The notes under the pieces were generated by a model that was not told where the DNA came from, did not search any database, and saw only the letters and a program-made list of their open reading frames with translations. The translations under genes and the position numbers were made by a program. From positions 1 to 64,000 of the forward strand of contig CDRNVI010000013.1 of NCBI GenBank assembly GCA_977017575.1: a stretch of 64,000 bases of DNA. The letters run 5' to 3'. This document shows, one piece after another, positions 9,368 to 18,523 of the stretch. This DNA is from Paramoeba atlantica (Eukaryota > Discosea). The number at the start of each line of letters is the position of its first letter. Positions within the stretch are counted from its first letter, which is position 1.

Positions 9368-11860
9368 TTAGGGCTTTCTCTGAATATGACTGCCTACCTT
9401 ACTAATGTCTCTCTCGATCTTACCTTCGTATCTCTCCACCTTCTCCATCTCAATCTCCTTCCCGCGACTGACAGCATCCGCCGGGTTCTCATCCGTGGAT
9501 ATATACGCTGCCTTGACACAAATACCTTTCTCCTCTGTCAGTCGCAGGACTTCGCGCAATTCCATTGAAACCCCCTCTGACTTGGAGATCCTCCTGTTCA
9601 GTGCAGCCTGACAGGAGGTGTTGTCAACAAAAACATCCAAGCAGGTTCCACGGGGGCAATGCGCGGAAAACTTCTCGAGGGCTAAGCGGACTGCTGCAGC
9701 TTCCGCACGATTCACCTCATACGAGGAGGACTCAGGCCACGCCTCTCCCGTAATCAAAACCTCTCCGCTGTCTAAATACATAATCGCTCCCCACCCTTTC
9801 ACCGAGGCATCGGTGTAGAGACGATGCTTGTGTGGAACAACATCGGGATGGGGAGGTGGAGACCGTGGAACATTCTCCAACAACTCGTTTCTCCACTCTG
9901 CTAGCATGGAGCGAGTGACGACAGGGAGTGCGACCGGACGGTCACATAACTTCGGGCAACGGTTCAACAAGTTGATACGCCGTTGCGCCACCTTCAAAGC
10001 GAAATAAAATCGCGGCATATTGAGCCGGAGAACTGCGGAGCCATAAATGAGGCGCCCCACCACCGCCTCTAGGTCAACAAAGGAAATGTTGAAGAAAGAG
10101 TCGGCTCGCAGTTTCCTGATCACTCGCGGTCCCAGGCAGACCGTATGCGCGTTATGGTCGAACGCCACCCCATTGAACACGTACTGTGCTACAGGGGGCT
10201 GACCCCGATCTTTGAAAAGACCGTTCGCTTTGTCGCAACGCTCGTCAATGAACTGAGCGTACGTGGTGGCCTCGGAGTCGGTTCCTGCAAACCGAACTCC
10301 GTCAACATAAACGTCGATAGCGCCTCGGTGAAACGAGTAGCGCTGAGAACAAATCGACGCCTCGCCAGCAATCGAGGCGGTAACCGTGTGCATAACCTCC
10401 GGTGCACACCTATGGCCCATCGGGAGGACGTTCATCTCATACACGTCTCCACTGGTCGTTCTAAGGCGGAATTTGGGCCGCGCCCTCTTCGGGATACCAA
10501 TCTGGTAAAACCCGCATGTGAAGTCCCGCTTCACAGCCATCGGCTCGTGCGCCTTATGAAGATACTTGGAGGGATGATATAATGGGACCTTTGGTTCATA
10601 TGATTTTAATCTATCGTTATCGTCCCTTGTCCATGAAATAAATCTTCTGCGCTGATTGCCCTCATCATCGGTCTCCACAACCGTGAAGTGAATCACGAAC
10701 TGCATCGATGGGCGCTTTCTCAACTCCTGCTCCGGGACCTTAGAGATTATGCCTGCGTCCTCCAACAATCGGACGTCCGCCTCAGGCAATGAACCTTTCA
10801 CACTAGGTTCGGGGTACGGGGCTTTAGGTACCCATAATAATTCATCCACTACCTTGCGAAAACGAGTGGCAGCTGACATACTCATCCACTCCTTAACCTG
10901 ATCCAAATGGATAACAGGTATAGACTTCTTAACGTGCAAAGGTAGGTGTGCGTCGCGTGCCTTGGCTAGCCGTGAAGAGCGGCGTGCACAAACAACGGAG
11001 TGCCTGCGAAGGTAAGGCACTTCCTCGAAGCACTTTGCCACGTGCTCCGAGGTTACAGCACTGGGAGACGTGCTGAGACTCTCTGCGTCCCGAGAGCCCT
11101 TGCCGTTGTAATACTGCTTGCGTTGTAGCGCAACAGTGATTCGACGTTGAGGTGTTTCGTGAGGTTCTGGACGTCCTCCATCCTGAGATTCCCGAGGGAG
11201 ATCTCGTGGAATAGGTAAGTAATTGCACCTCTTTTTATGGAATGTGTTCCATACCCCGGACCGAGAAGTTGATTCATCCTGTGGTCCATCTCCCGGACCG
11301 TCGTGTAACACAGGCGTTGGCCTGGCCTCAAACTTCCCACAAACTGAGCCAGTTCGGGTGTCCCCGGGCCAGTCACTATCGCGTAGAGGTACGGCCGGTA
11401 AGGATTCAGACGGGTTATCTTGGTCCCCCTGCCCCAATAGATGATTACCTCGTGACTGGCCACACCCACGAACTGCTCCCGCCTCAGGTCGGCGGTCTCG
11501 GTCCATCTCGCAGCGGCTTTCCAACACAGGAGGCAACACATGCTCTCCTTTACGTCGAGATGACGTCTCAGCTTCTTTAGAAGAAGTGGCGTGATTGGTA
11601 GCATCTGCCGCGTGGGTTCTAGCCCCCCCTGCGCCTGCAGGGCCTTTACGTAGAGACTCAATGGGGTACCTTCGATTCCCATGAGCTCGAACAGAGTCCT
11701 CAATGCCCCTGCGTACCCCATGCGCGTCGAGGTAGCGAGAGGCAGAGTCTCCAGGAAGAGCACCGCGTTTGCAGGATTCGCGGTGATTCCCTTCGCCTGG
11801 CAATACTCGCGCAGGCGGAACCAAAGTCGCTCCCTTGTGGCCCACGTGGCCGTTGCCCAC
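9368..11860 (-). CDS. Family 1 RT/RNase H polyprotein
   Basis: 830-codon frame of a VIPER/DIRS-like element. The first third overlaps the YR gene in another frame, so its composition there is probably dictated by YR and the true translation start is unclear. RT conservation begins near PYLRRHSVVCARRSSR. Motif A is VKRDFTCGFYQIG (about residue 443), motif B MPMGHRCAPEVMH (about 482) and motif C DVYVDGVRFAG (about 518). Motif C reads YVDG instead of YxDD, so the second catalytic Asp is Gly. RNase H acidic positions are visible in LYTDAS, NRAEAAAV, FVDNTS and NPADAVSR (about 683-793). The frame has no stop, and copy 2 (28356-30180) is nearly identical over the shared part. Confidence 0.88.
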   Translation of the reverse strand: MGNGHVGHKGATLVPPARVLPGEGNHRESCKRGALPGDSASRYLDAHGVRRGIEDSVRAHGNRRYPIESLRKGPAGAGGARTHAADATNHATSSKEAETSSRRKGEHVLPPVLESRCEMDRDRRPEAGAVRGCGQSRGNHLLGQGDQDNPSESLPAVPLRDSDWPGDTRTGSVCGKFEARPTPVLHDGPGDGPQDESTSRSGVWNTFHKKRCNYLPIPRDLPRESQDGGRPEPHETPQRRITVALQRKQYYNGKGSRDAESLSTSPSAVTSEHVAKCFEEVPYLRRHSVVCARRSSRLAKARDAHLPLHVKKSIPVIHLDQVKEWMSMSAATRFRKVVDELLWVPKAPYPEPSVKGSLPEADVRLLEDAGIISKVPEQELRKRPSMQFVIHFTVVETDDEGNQRRRFISWTRDDNDRLKSYEPKVPLYHPSKYLHKAHEPMAVKRDFTCGFYQIGIPKRARPKFRLRTTSGDVYEMNVLPMGHRCAPEVMHTVTASIAGEASICSQRYSFHRGAIDVYVDGVRFAGTDSEATTYAQFIDERCDKANGLFKDRGQPPVAQYVFNGVAFDHNAHTVCLGPRVIRKLRADSFFNISFVDLEAVVGRLIYGSAVLRLNMPRFYFALKVAQRRINLLNRCPKLCDRPVALPVVTRSMLAEWRNELLENVPRSPPPHPDVVPHKHRLYTDASVKGWGAIMYLDSGEVLITGEAWPESSSYEVNRAEAAAVRLALEKFSAHCPRGTCLDVFVDNTSCQAALNRRISKSEGVSMELREVLRLTEEKGICVKAAYISTDENPADAVSRGKEIEMEKVERYEGKIERDISKVGSHIQRKP

Positions 11861-12252
11861 ATGGGCTGGAGCGCCTCGCCCAACTGGGTGGCGCGAGGAT
11901 CGTCGGCGGGCATCCTCAGAATGGCCTCGAGCAGCTGCTTGCGGTGTTTTCCTGGCGGCTGTAGAGCGTCGGCGGTTACGACGGCGGCGGTTTGGGCGGC
12001 GGCGGTTTGGGCGGCGGCGGTTTGGGCGGCGGCGTAAACGGGAACAGGGAACCGAGGTAGAGGTCGGGCCGGGAGGGAGACACTTCTGCGCTTCAGACGT
12101 AACGGGGAGAGAGGGCGGGGAGGAGGAGTAGTGCCACGCACGCGTGGCCGTCTTTCGCGCTGGCGGAGGGACGGAGAGGAAGCAGGGGTAAGAATATCCA
12201 CCCGTCGTCGCCTGGGACGACGGGCACGAGCAGTAGTTGGGGTGGGGGGCAT
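11053..12252 (-). CDS. Family 1 tyrosine recombinase
   Basis: 399-aa ORF encoding the integrase of the element. The N-terminus is basic and low-complexity, with three near-identical QTAAA units encoded by a GGCGGC-rich repeat near 11990-12030. The catalytic domain shows the usual YR signature: box I Arg in AAARWTETADL (about residue 246), THSIKRG (about 332), a later His in TKHLNVESLL (about 366) and the likely nucleophile Tyr in LLRYN (about 374). It overlaps the RT frame by about 800 bp, as in DIRS1/VIPER elements. YRs of this group integrate a circular DNA intermediate and need no target duplication. The ORF is intact. Confidence 0.88.
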   Translation of the reverse strand: MPPTPTTARARRPRRRRVDILTPASSPSLRQRERRPRVRGTTPPPRPLSPLRLKRRSVSLPARPLPRFPVPVYAAAQTAAAQTAAAQTAAVVTADALQPPGKHRKQLLEAILRMPADDPRATQLGEALQPMWATATWATRERLWFRLREYCQAKGITANPANAVLFLETLPLATSTRMGYAGALRTLFELMGIEGTPLSLYVKALQAQGGLEPTRQMLPITPLLLKKLRRHLDVKESMCCLLCWKAAARWTETADLRREQFVGVASHEVIIYWGRGTKITRLNPYRPYLYAIVTGPGTPELAQFVGSLRPGQRLCYTTVREMDHRMNQLLGPGYGTHSIKRGAITYLFHEISLGNLRMEDVQNLTKHLNVESLLRYNASSITTARALGTQRVSARLPVL

Positions 12253-12255
12253 TTC

Positions 12256-13196
12256 CTAGTGGAAAGCCCGTGTTGCGCCGTAACGGTTGGCGCCGCCCAC
12301 CACCCCGCCGCGAAAATCCTGTTGCGGGGTGCGCTGGGTACGGAACTGCCCCCCCTGCTGTTGGGACGATTGGGGGCAGTTCGATCGTAGGTGGCCTGGC
12401 TGATGGCAGCCAAAACAGAAAGGTCCTTGGCTGCGTCGTCGGGGAGCACGCGTAGCGGTTCGGCCCCTTAGTTGCTCATCCACAACGAGCTGACCGTAAC
12501 GGTCCTGAGGATCGTCGTCGCGGTGCAACCGCTGTTGCACACGTTCGACAGCAACGCCCGCCGCAGCCCAATAATGGTTGCGAAGCTCTTCGATGATGAG
12601 AAGGGCTACGGCGAGGTTGTCCTTCTCTAGCCAACCCTCTGTGTTGCGCGCAGCGTAAACCCATTCAGTCAACATTTTGAACAGGCGCTCACGCTGCGGC
12701 GGAGGGTTGAAGCGTACCCAAGCTGCGGAGCTTCGCGCAGCTCACGGATGAGTTCACGTGGCTTGAACAAATCATCCGTGTCGATCCACGGTTGCCAAGT
12801 AACCGGATCGTAGGGGGAGAAGCCTTTCGGGTCCGTAATACGGACGCGTTCAAACGTGGGGATCAGATCTTCAACTGGTTTCCCACCCGGCATCTGCGCC
12901 CGAACATGGGCCAGTTCCAAAGAGTGGTAGTTGATCTCGGGATGGGGAAAACGGTAGGCAGTGTTCTTGTCCCCATCCCACTCGGCGAACAACTCAGTTG
13001 AGTTAGGGTCCTTTGGATGCGTCATATGCACCAACCCTATAACCGTCTGCCGTAGGCCATCCCGGGGAAGAGACCATACAGCTTCAACGGTGACCTCGTA
13101 GTCTTTGCGCAGAAGCTCAATCACTTTCGTGATGAATTCTTCTTTGCTAGATTGTGTCATGATCCCACGCGCATCACAGCGTGAACGCTGAGGCAT
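12256..13196 (-). pseudogene. Family 1 Gag-like protein, frameshifted
   Basis: Two overlapping frames (12669-13196 and 12256-12675) together match the Gag-like protein of family 2. The N-terminal part contains PYDPVTWQPWIDTDD and RELIRELREAP. The C-terminal part has a single CCHC zinc knuckle, CFGCHQPGHLRSNC, followed by a Gln/Gly-rich tail. Comparison with family 2 places a one-base indel near 12700-12720, after REAPQLG. Either the copy is inactive or a programmed shift operates; the lack of a frameshift in the family 2 and 3 Gag genes favours mutation. The knuckle probably packages element RNA. Upstream sequence is cut by the 18-bp array. Confidence 0.75.
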
Positions 13197-13262
13197 CCCG
13201 ACGTGGTCAAGGTCGAGGGCCTCGTAACGGCGCGGCGAGCGAGAAGCCTCAACCTGGTCGGG

Positions 13263-14007
13263 GTTGTCTTAATAAAAAACGTTGTCTTAATAAAAAACGT
13301 TGTCTTAATAAAAAACGTTGTCTTAATAAAAAACGTTGTCTTAATAAAAAACGTTGTCTTAATAAAAAACGTTGTCTTAATAAAAAACGTTGTCTTAATA
13401 AAAAACGTTGTCTTAATAAAAAACGTTGTCTTAATAAAAAACGTTGTCTTAATAAAAAACGTTGTCTTAATAAAAAACGTTGTCTTAATAAAAAACGTTG
13501 TCTTAATAAAAAACGTTGTCTTAATAAAAAACGTTGTCTTAATAAAAAACATTGTCTTAATAAAAAACGTTGTCTTAATAAAAAACGTTGTCTTAATAAA
13601 AAACGTTGTCTTAATAAAAAACGTTGTCTTAATAAAAAACGTTGTCTTAATAAAAAACGTTGTCTTAATAAAAAACGTTGTCTTAATAAAAAACGTTGTC
13701 TTAATAAAAAACGTTGTCTTAATAAAAAACGTTGTCTTAATAAAAAACGTTGTCTTAATAAAAAACGTTGTCTTAATAAAAAACGTTGTCTTAATAAAAA
13801 ACGTTGTCTTAATAAAAAACGTTGTCTTAATAAAAAACGTTGTCTTAATAAAAAACGTTGTCTTAATAAAAAACGTTGTCTTAATAAAAAACGTTGTCTT
13901 AATAAAAAACGTTGTCTTAATAAAAAACGTTGTCTTAATAAAAAACGTTGTCTTAATAAAAAACGTTGCCTTAATAAAAAACGTTGTCTTAATAAAAAAC
14001 GTTGTCT
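13263..14007 (+). repeat. 18-bp satellite array, left half (about 41 units)
   Basis: Tandem units of TTAATAAAAAACGTTGTC, almost perfect, with single-base variants near 13550 (ACATTG) and 13968 (GTTGCC). The 18-bp period keeps all frames open and creates long spurious ORFs. The array continues in exact phase at 18853, across the inserted family 3 element. Confidence 0.97.
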
Positions 14008-14118
14008 GTAAACTTGAGAAAGTAATTTTGATTACGTCTTATATCGAAAACGTATGGCATTATTATCATTATTGTTGTACGTGTTAGAACATTTCCGCTA
14101 TTTGAAAAGAAAAAGTTT
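14008..14118 (+). repeat. Family 3 terminal repeat A1
   Basis: 111 bp beginning GTAAACTTGAGAAAG and ending AAAAAGTTT; repeated as A2 at 18524-18634. It lies immediately upstream of the Gag ATG at 14120 and so probably carries the promoter or trans-splice region. Confidence 0.88.
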
Positions 14119-14119
14119 T

Positions 14120-15433
14120 ATGCCGACAACTCGATCTCAGGCCGCTGCGCAAGCCGCAATACGCCCAGAGCATGCTATTTCTCCTGAAGAGGACACAGAG
14201 GAGCCAATTCCAATTTATCCAAATCTGAACAAGCGCAGAGCGACGCGTCAACGATCCCGTTCTGTACCGAGACTCGCGAACCCCTTTAGCCGTGTAGTAG
14301 AAGAAGAAACGAGTTCGCAAACTGCGGCAAGCGCACAAAATGGTGCTGTTGATCCGCGAGTCCAATCTGCCAACCATATGCTGGAAGTATTTGGTGGACT
14401 ATCAAGACAACTTGAGACACTTCTGAAAGCCCAACAGGAGCAGCAGTCATTTTGGGAGCGCCGTACTACACAGTCAGATGAACGATTAGAGGCGCTTATT
14501 CAAAACCTACGCGTCAGCCCTTTAGCTTCTGGGAACGACCGTTCCACTCCGGTACCCACCTCTCAGACTTCGGTGAGAAACATAACCCGAAACCCAGCGA
14601 TGTCCGCGCAACCTCTTTCAGAGGACGAAGTGCAAGAGAAGGTTTTACGCATTACAGCACTACTGGAAGAAAATGAGGTTGAAATCGAAGTAACCTGGTA
14701 CCTCGAGAAAAACGGCCCACTTACCGCAATAACATGGCGAGGCAACCCAAAGGCGGGTAACGATGATGATGGAAATCCCAATTTGATTGTTAAATACGAA
14801 AAAGGGGACTTTCCTTTCCCAAAGGATGGTGTCATCTACACAAGAGTTCACGTCGTTAACCAGATTCCAATAATGCCTGGGAAGATTGAGGACGCATCAG
14901 AATTTGAACCGTGCGAAGAAGTGCCTGGGAAGTTTGTGTTTCACGATGTTCGGACGTGGAATGAGTACCTCCGATCGGTCGATCAGCACAGTGTCGATTT
15001 ACTAGAGCATCGTATTCGTATCGACCTAGAATTGCCAGCAATAATGACGGAAGATTCGGCCTTTCATTGGAGCCTATTGCGAGAATGGATGCTCGATGCG
15101 TTCCGTCGGGGAGGTATTGACTTGGAGGATCCACATCAAGCAAGCATAGGACAAAAGTTACTTGACAAAGTGCGTATAACACAAGGCGTCCTTCGTGGGG
15201 CTGATTCAACGTACGTAAGGACTCGCTACGAAACTCAACGCAGCGATGATACATTGGGAAATACGATACGTCAGAGCATTTCCTATGGTTCGCGCGGACG
15301 AGGTCGAGGGCGTGGTGGACATGTTTCTTATCGAGGATCGTTTCGTGGAGGATACGGCGCCACGTCGAGCACTACAGCAGGAAGCTATGGAAGAGCGGGT
15401 TTTCGCGGGAGGGGGTCTGGCCCGCGAAGTTGA
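14120..15433 (+). CDS. Family 3 Gag-like protein with RGG-rich tail
   Basis: 437-aa ORF. I chose the ATG at 14120 (MPTTRSQ), the first codon after terminal repeat A1; an in-frame upstream ATG at 14054 lies inside the repeat. The middle region aligns loosely with family 1 and 2 Gag proteins in the hydrophilic segment before a conserved acidic/Trp patch (EVEIEVTWYLEKNGP). Instead of a CCHC zinc knuckle, the C-terminus is an Arg/Gly/Tyr-rich stretch (RGRGRGGH, YRGSFRGGYG), which is a typical RNA-binding RGG box. I infer that RGG replaces the knuckle for RNA binding. The stop at 15431-15433 overlaps the opening of the RT frame. A displaced, inverted fragment of this gene lies at 24818-25803. Confidence 0.82.
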   Translation: MPTTRSQAAAQAAIRPEHAISPEEDTEEPIPIYPNLNKRRATRQRSRSVPRLANPFSRVVEEETSSQTAASAQNGAVDPRVQSANHMLEVFGGLSRQLETLLKAQQEQQSFWERRTTQSDERLEALIQNLRVSPLASGNDRSTPVPTSQTSVRNITRNPAMSAQPLSEDEVQEKVLRITALLEENEVEIEVTWYLEKNGPLTAITWRGNPKAGNDDDGNPNLIVKYEKGDFPFPKDGVIYTRVHVVNQIPIMPGKIEDASEFEPCEEVPGKFVFHDVRTWNEYLRSVDQHSVDLLEHRIRIDLELPAIMTEDSAFHWSLLREWMLDAFRRGGIDLEDPHQASIGQKLLDKVRITQGVLRGADSTYVRTRYETQRSDDTLGNTIRQSISYGSRGRGRGRGGHVSYRGSFRGGYGATSSTTAGSYGRAGFRGRGSGPRS

Positions 15434-18360
15434 CTCTCCGAAGTCCGCCCCCGTGGCAAAAGCCAGTCAAAAATAGGTTTAAAAGTTCTTTCTACAATAA
15501 ATCAAAACCAGAATATGAAAAAAGTTTTAAAACAATCACAGTCCAGCAAGTTTCATTCCGACCATCAAATTACATTAAGTCAAAAAAGCAAGTTAGTTTC
15601 TCTACCGCAACGTCGCACCCGTTCGGTAAAAACGATCAAAATAAGTACAAATCCATCTCAACCAATAAAATTCCAGAGCGAAAAGAGGATAACTCCGGTT
15701 CACGGACAATTGAAGACAATTACATTAAGTCAAAAAAGCAAGCTAGTTTCTTTACCGCAACGTCGCACCCTAGCAAGAGCAGCATTCCAAAGAAGATCTT
15801 ACAGCGAGGAAGTTCAATTTGTAATGGAAGTCATGGGCATAAGAAAATGGACGACACAACAAGCATTAGTTCCAATGTGGTGTCAGACAACATGGTTAAC
15901 GCGTGCCCGCCTGCTACGAATGTTGCATTCCCGCCGTCTCAAATTATTCGACGACGATGTCGTAAAACTAATAAACGACATGTCCTTGTCACTCCAAACG
16001 AAAGAAACGTATCTGAAGCACCTTATAGCATTGATGGTACAGTCCGGGAAGCTAGCAACGCATTCCCGTCTTCTGCTAAAGTCACTAATTCGACGCGGAT
16101 CGCAAATTCCATTTCAACAAGCCCAGCCTTTGACCAAGGCACAACTGAACAAGTTGCTACCATTTATGACGTCAGAAATGGCAGCTACAGTACTGATTGC
16201 CTACAAAACCGCATCTCGTGCGGGGGAAGTCGCGCTTTTGAAACGAAGGGATTTCATAGTGGCACGACCGGACTGCATCATCCTGTACTGGGGGCACAAG
16301 ACGAAAACAACCAAAGCTCACCCTTTTCGCCCGGACACAATGGTAGTTATAGAAGGGGCCTACACGAACCAAATATATCAATACCTACGTTGCCTTTCCC
16401 CCAACACTCATATTTCTACCCTGAGCTCAATGGAAATCACTCGTTTCTTTCGGCGCCATCTGGGCAGAGGATACTCCTCCCATTCCATCAAACGGGGGGC
16501 TATTCACCAGTTGATGGAACATGTAGCCGGCAAACGTATCACATTGGAGGAGGTGATGCGTATCGCGAACCACCGCCAGCTCCCTTCCCTGCTACGATAC
16601 TCGGGGGTGAACGAGCACACCGCGCGAGCTTTAGGAACACAGAGTACGACAAGGCTCCTTTGAAAGCTCGATTTCTCACCGATCTAAATTTAAGCTGGGA
16701 TACACTAGACAAAGATGCCCAATTTTCCACCCGGAGAGTATGGTCTCGCCCCCATCGAATGATGCAGCCACCCACCCCTGACGAAATGAAACTTCCTCTT
16801 CATGCCCCATCAGTGCCTTCTTTGGATACTGCTCGCATAAGAAGCTGGATGCAACCGGAAATGAAGTGTCGTTTTGACGAGGTATGGAAGTTACTAACCA
16901 ATCCTCAGTGTTTAGAGACAAATGTAAATTTGTGTTCCGTAAAGAGCTCAACTCTGTCACAAAATGATATCAGTAAACTTCTGAAGTCGGAAATAATACG
17001 GCGCGTGACTTATGAAGAATTGGAAAGCCATCCAACGAAGGCTCAGATAATACCGTTTACGACTTTTGAAGAAAGAGACAGTGGTGCCCGACGTCGATTT
17101 ATATGCTGGCCAAAAAGTCATAATCTAGCTTTAGAACATAAATACAAAGCCGATGTCCCGATCGGACAACCAGTATCTTACGTAAACAGAGTACGTTACG
17201 AAAGGGGTATGAAAAGAGATTTAAAGGCCGGTTTCTTTCAAGTCGAACTACCAGCAGCAACACGGGCCTACTATCGGTTTTGTTATGGCGCTGCAACATA
17301 CGAAATGACGCGAATGCCCATGGGGCATGCATGCGCACCGGAAATCCAACAAATTCTAACGGCAACTCTTGCGGGGCACGCGAATTACAGCGCACAAACC
17401 GCGGATTCTCAGGGTTTTCGCACGGACCAACTTGATGTTTACCTTGACGGTATAAGATACTGCGGATCGAAAATCGAAGTGACCGCCTACGAACGTTTCG
17501 TTGACGAGCGAGCAAACATGACACATATGACTTTCAAAGAAGAAGATACGTGTAATGCAACGAAGTACGATTTTCTCGGTGTTCGCTATGATCACGACAA
17601 AAAGTGCTATAATTTGAGCGATCGCTTCATCAAAAAAATACCTCACGAAATTGCTTCACACGCTCCCTTACATGCGTATGAATCATTATGTGCCAGGCTC
17701 GTATATGCATCTGCAGTTCTTGGTGTTATTATGCCCAGATACTACTGGGCTATAAAATTCATTCGACGTCAAATATCGAAGCTAAACAAAGGCATGATAC
17801 GAGAGCATGATACCGTAAAATTGTCGTATGTGGTGAGCGTACAACTCAACCGGTGGATTCAAGAGGTGAAAAATAATCAACCTCAACTGTATTCCATAGC
17901 TGAGTCGTCAAAATTTGCTACTCTCTACACCGACGCTTCCCTAGATGGTTGGGGTGCAGTTCTTTTTCTACCCGACGGTACTGTTTATGGCACCGGGGCA
18001 GCTTGGGACAAAGATATTGAGATTAATCACGGGGAAGCCTTGGCGATCGAAAATGCTCTGATAGCCTTTGCAGAGCATTGGAACCAGGTAAAATTTATAC
18101 GACTTCGTGTAGATAACACAAGTGTTGAAGCCGCCATGAGGAAACGATGGGCGGATTCGTACAATATATCCGATGTACTAACCCGAATCCTGTCTTATTT
18201 ACACCTGAATCATATGCTGGTCTTTCCGGAGTATGTCACCACGCAAGAAAATCAGGCTGATGCGTGGAGTCGTAATCGCTATGATACTTGGCGAGATGGA
18301 GGAGTACACAAACTTGCGACTGGGTGGGTGCCGCCGACACCCAGTCGTGAGTTCTTTTAG
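15430..18360 (+). CDS. Family 3 RT/RNase H polyprotein
   Basis: Open frame of 976 codons overlapping the Gag stop and containing the YR gene in another frame. There is no ATG at its 5' edge, so translation may use a frameshift, reinitiation or an internal start. The first 400 codons are mostly shaped by the overlapping YR frame. RT motifs are A KRDLKAGFFQVEL (about residue 595), B MPMGHACAPEIQQ (about 630) and C DVYLDGIRYCG (about 670). Motif C again lacks the second Asp of YxDD. RNase H residues appear in LYTDASLDGWG, NHGEALAI, RVDNTSVEA and NQADAWSR (about 833-941). No stop or frameshift is seen. A roughly 50-bp direct duplication lies at 15572-15620 and 15718-15770. Confidence 0.87.
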   Translation: MTLRSPPPWQKPVKNRFKSSFYNKSKPEYEKSFKTITVQQVSFRPSNYIKSKKQVSFSTATSHPFGKNDQNKYKSISTNKIPERKEDNSGSRTIEDNYIKSKKQASFFTATSHPSKSSIPKKILQRGSSICNGSHGHKKMDDTTSISSNVVSDNMVNACPPATNVAFPPSQIIRRRCRKTNKRHVLVTPNERNVSEAPYSIDGTVREASNAFPSSAKVTNSTRIANSISTSPAFDQGTTEQVATIYDVRNGSYSTDCLQNRISCGGSRAFETKGFHSGTTGLHHPVLGAQDENNQSSPFSPGHNGSYRRGLHEPNISIPTLPFPQHSYFYPELNGNHSFLSAPSGQRILLPFHQTGGYSPVDGTCSRQTYHIGGGDAYREPPPAPFPATILGGERAHRASFRNTEYDKAPLKARFLTDLNLSWDTLDKDAQFSTRRVWSRPHRMMQPPTPDEMKLPLHAPSVPSLDTARIRSWMQPEMKCRFDEVWKLLTNPQCLETNVNLCSVKSSTLSQNDISKLLKSEIIRRVTYEELESHPTKAQIIPFTTFEERDSGARRRFICWPKSHNLALEHKYKADVPIGQPVSYVNRVRYERGMKRDLKAGFFQVELPAATRAYYRFCYGAATYEMTRMPMGHACAPEIQQILTATLAGHANYSAQTADSQGFRTDQLDVYLDGIRYCGSKIEVTAYERFVDERANMTHMTFKEEDTCNATKYDFLGVRYDHDKKCYNLSDRFIKKIPHEIASHAPLHAYESLCARLVYASAVLGVIMPRYYWAIKFIRRQISKLNKGMIREHDTVKLSYVVSVQLNRWIQEVKNNQPQLYSIAESSKFATLYTDASLDGWGAVLFLPDGTVYGTGAAWDKDIEINHGEALAIENALIAFAEHWNQVKFIRLRVDNTSVEAAMRKRWADSYNISDVLTRILSYLHLNHMLVFPEYVTTQENQADAWSRNRYDTWRDGGVHKLATGWVPPTPSREFF
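15515..16663 (+). CDS. Family 3 tyrosine recombinase
   Basis: 382-aa ORF nested entirely in the RT/RNase H frame. The catalytic domain has the box I Arg in KTASRAGEVALL (about residue 230), HSIKRG (about 322), a His in IANHRQLPSLL (about 351) and the likely nucleophilic Tyr in LLRYSG (about 361). The C-terminal HTARALGTQ block is shared with families 1 and 2 (TTARALGTQ in family 1). Its proposed role is recombination between a circular DNA copy and the target. The precise, duplication-free insertion of this element into the satellite fits that role. Confidence 0.88.
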   Translation: MKKVLKQSQSSKFHSDHQITLSQKSKLVSLPQRRTRSVKTIKISTNPSQPIKFQSEKRITPVHGQLKTITLSQKSKLVSLPQRRTLARAAFQRRSYSEEVQFVMEVMGIRKWTTQQALVPMWCQTTWLTRARLLRMLHSRRLKLFDDDVVKLINDMSLSLQTKETYLKHLIALMVQSGKLATHSRLLLKSLIRRGSQIPFQQAQPLTKAQLNKLLPFMTSEMAATVLIAYKTASRAGEVALLKRRDFIVARPDCIILYWGHKTKTTKAHPFRPDTMVVIEGAYTNQIYQYLRCLSPNTHISTLSSMEITRFFRRHLGRGYSSHSIKRGAIHQLMEHVAGKRITLEEVMRIANHRQLPSLLRYSGVNEHTARALGTQSTTRLL

Positions 18361-18523
18361 CAAGTTAGTTTTGTTTTCTACTATGTGACATTCTTTCGCG
18401 AATCCTAAATAGAATAGTTTATAGTATCCTTATATTTCTTACGTCACGAGTTCACCAATAACATTCTGGTTTTAAATTTGTGTTACTTCGCTTTCATTCA
18501 CAATGATGCGGAATCGAAATTAT
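18328..18523 (+). repeat. Family 3 repeat B1
   Basis: 196 bp starting GTGCCGCCGACACCC and ending GGAATCGAAATTAT. It overlaps the last codons and stop of the RT/RNase H gene, and is repeated as B2 at 18657-18852. Confidence 0.88.

Larger units (their letters stand above)
8133..13262 (-). mobile_element. VIPER/DIRS-like retrotransposon, family 1 copy 1 (5' end missing)
   Basis: YR retrotransposon read on the minus strand: Gag (frameshifted), YR, then RT/RNase H. Plus-strand order is A1 (8133-8365), B1 (8366-8568), A2 (8569-8801), then the internal region with all ORFs. A1 and A2 are both 233 bp and, by eye, identical. This is the split-direct-repeat layout of PAT/Ngaro/VIPER elements. The expected second B copy (B2) upstream of Gag is missing because the element runs straight into the 18-bp array at 13263. 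It begins with GAAATCCACG right after satellite sequence ending CTTAATAA. Internal non-coding 8802-9367 includes a T-rich stretch at 9245-9350. Confidence 0.85.

Noticed and set aside
13263-14007. CRISPR array
   Set aside because: Units are contiguous 18-mers without spacers, and the context is eukaryotic retroelements.
14008-14060. snRNA or SL intron suggested by AACTTGAGAAAGTAATTTTG (also near 36620)
   Set aside because: Two copies are explained by terminal repeats A1 and A2 of family 3. The third, near 36620 (AACTTGAGAAAGTAATTTTG in the C1 3' UTR), is short and unexplained, and no snRNA fold was evident.
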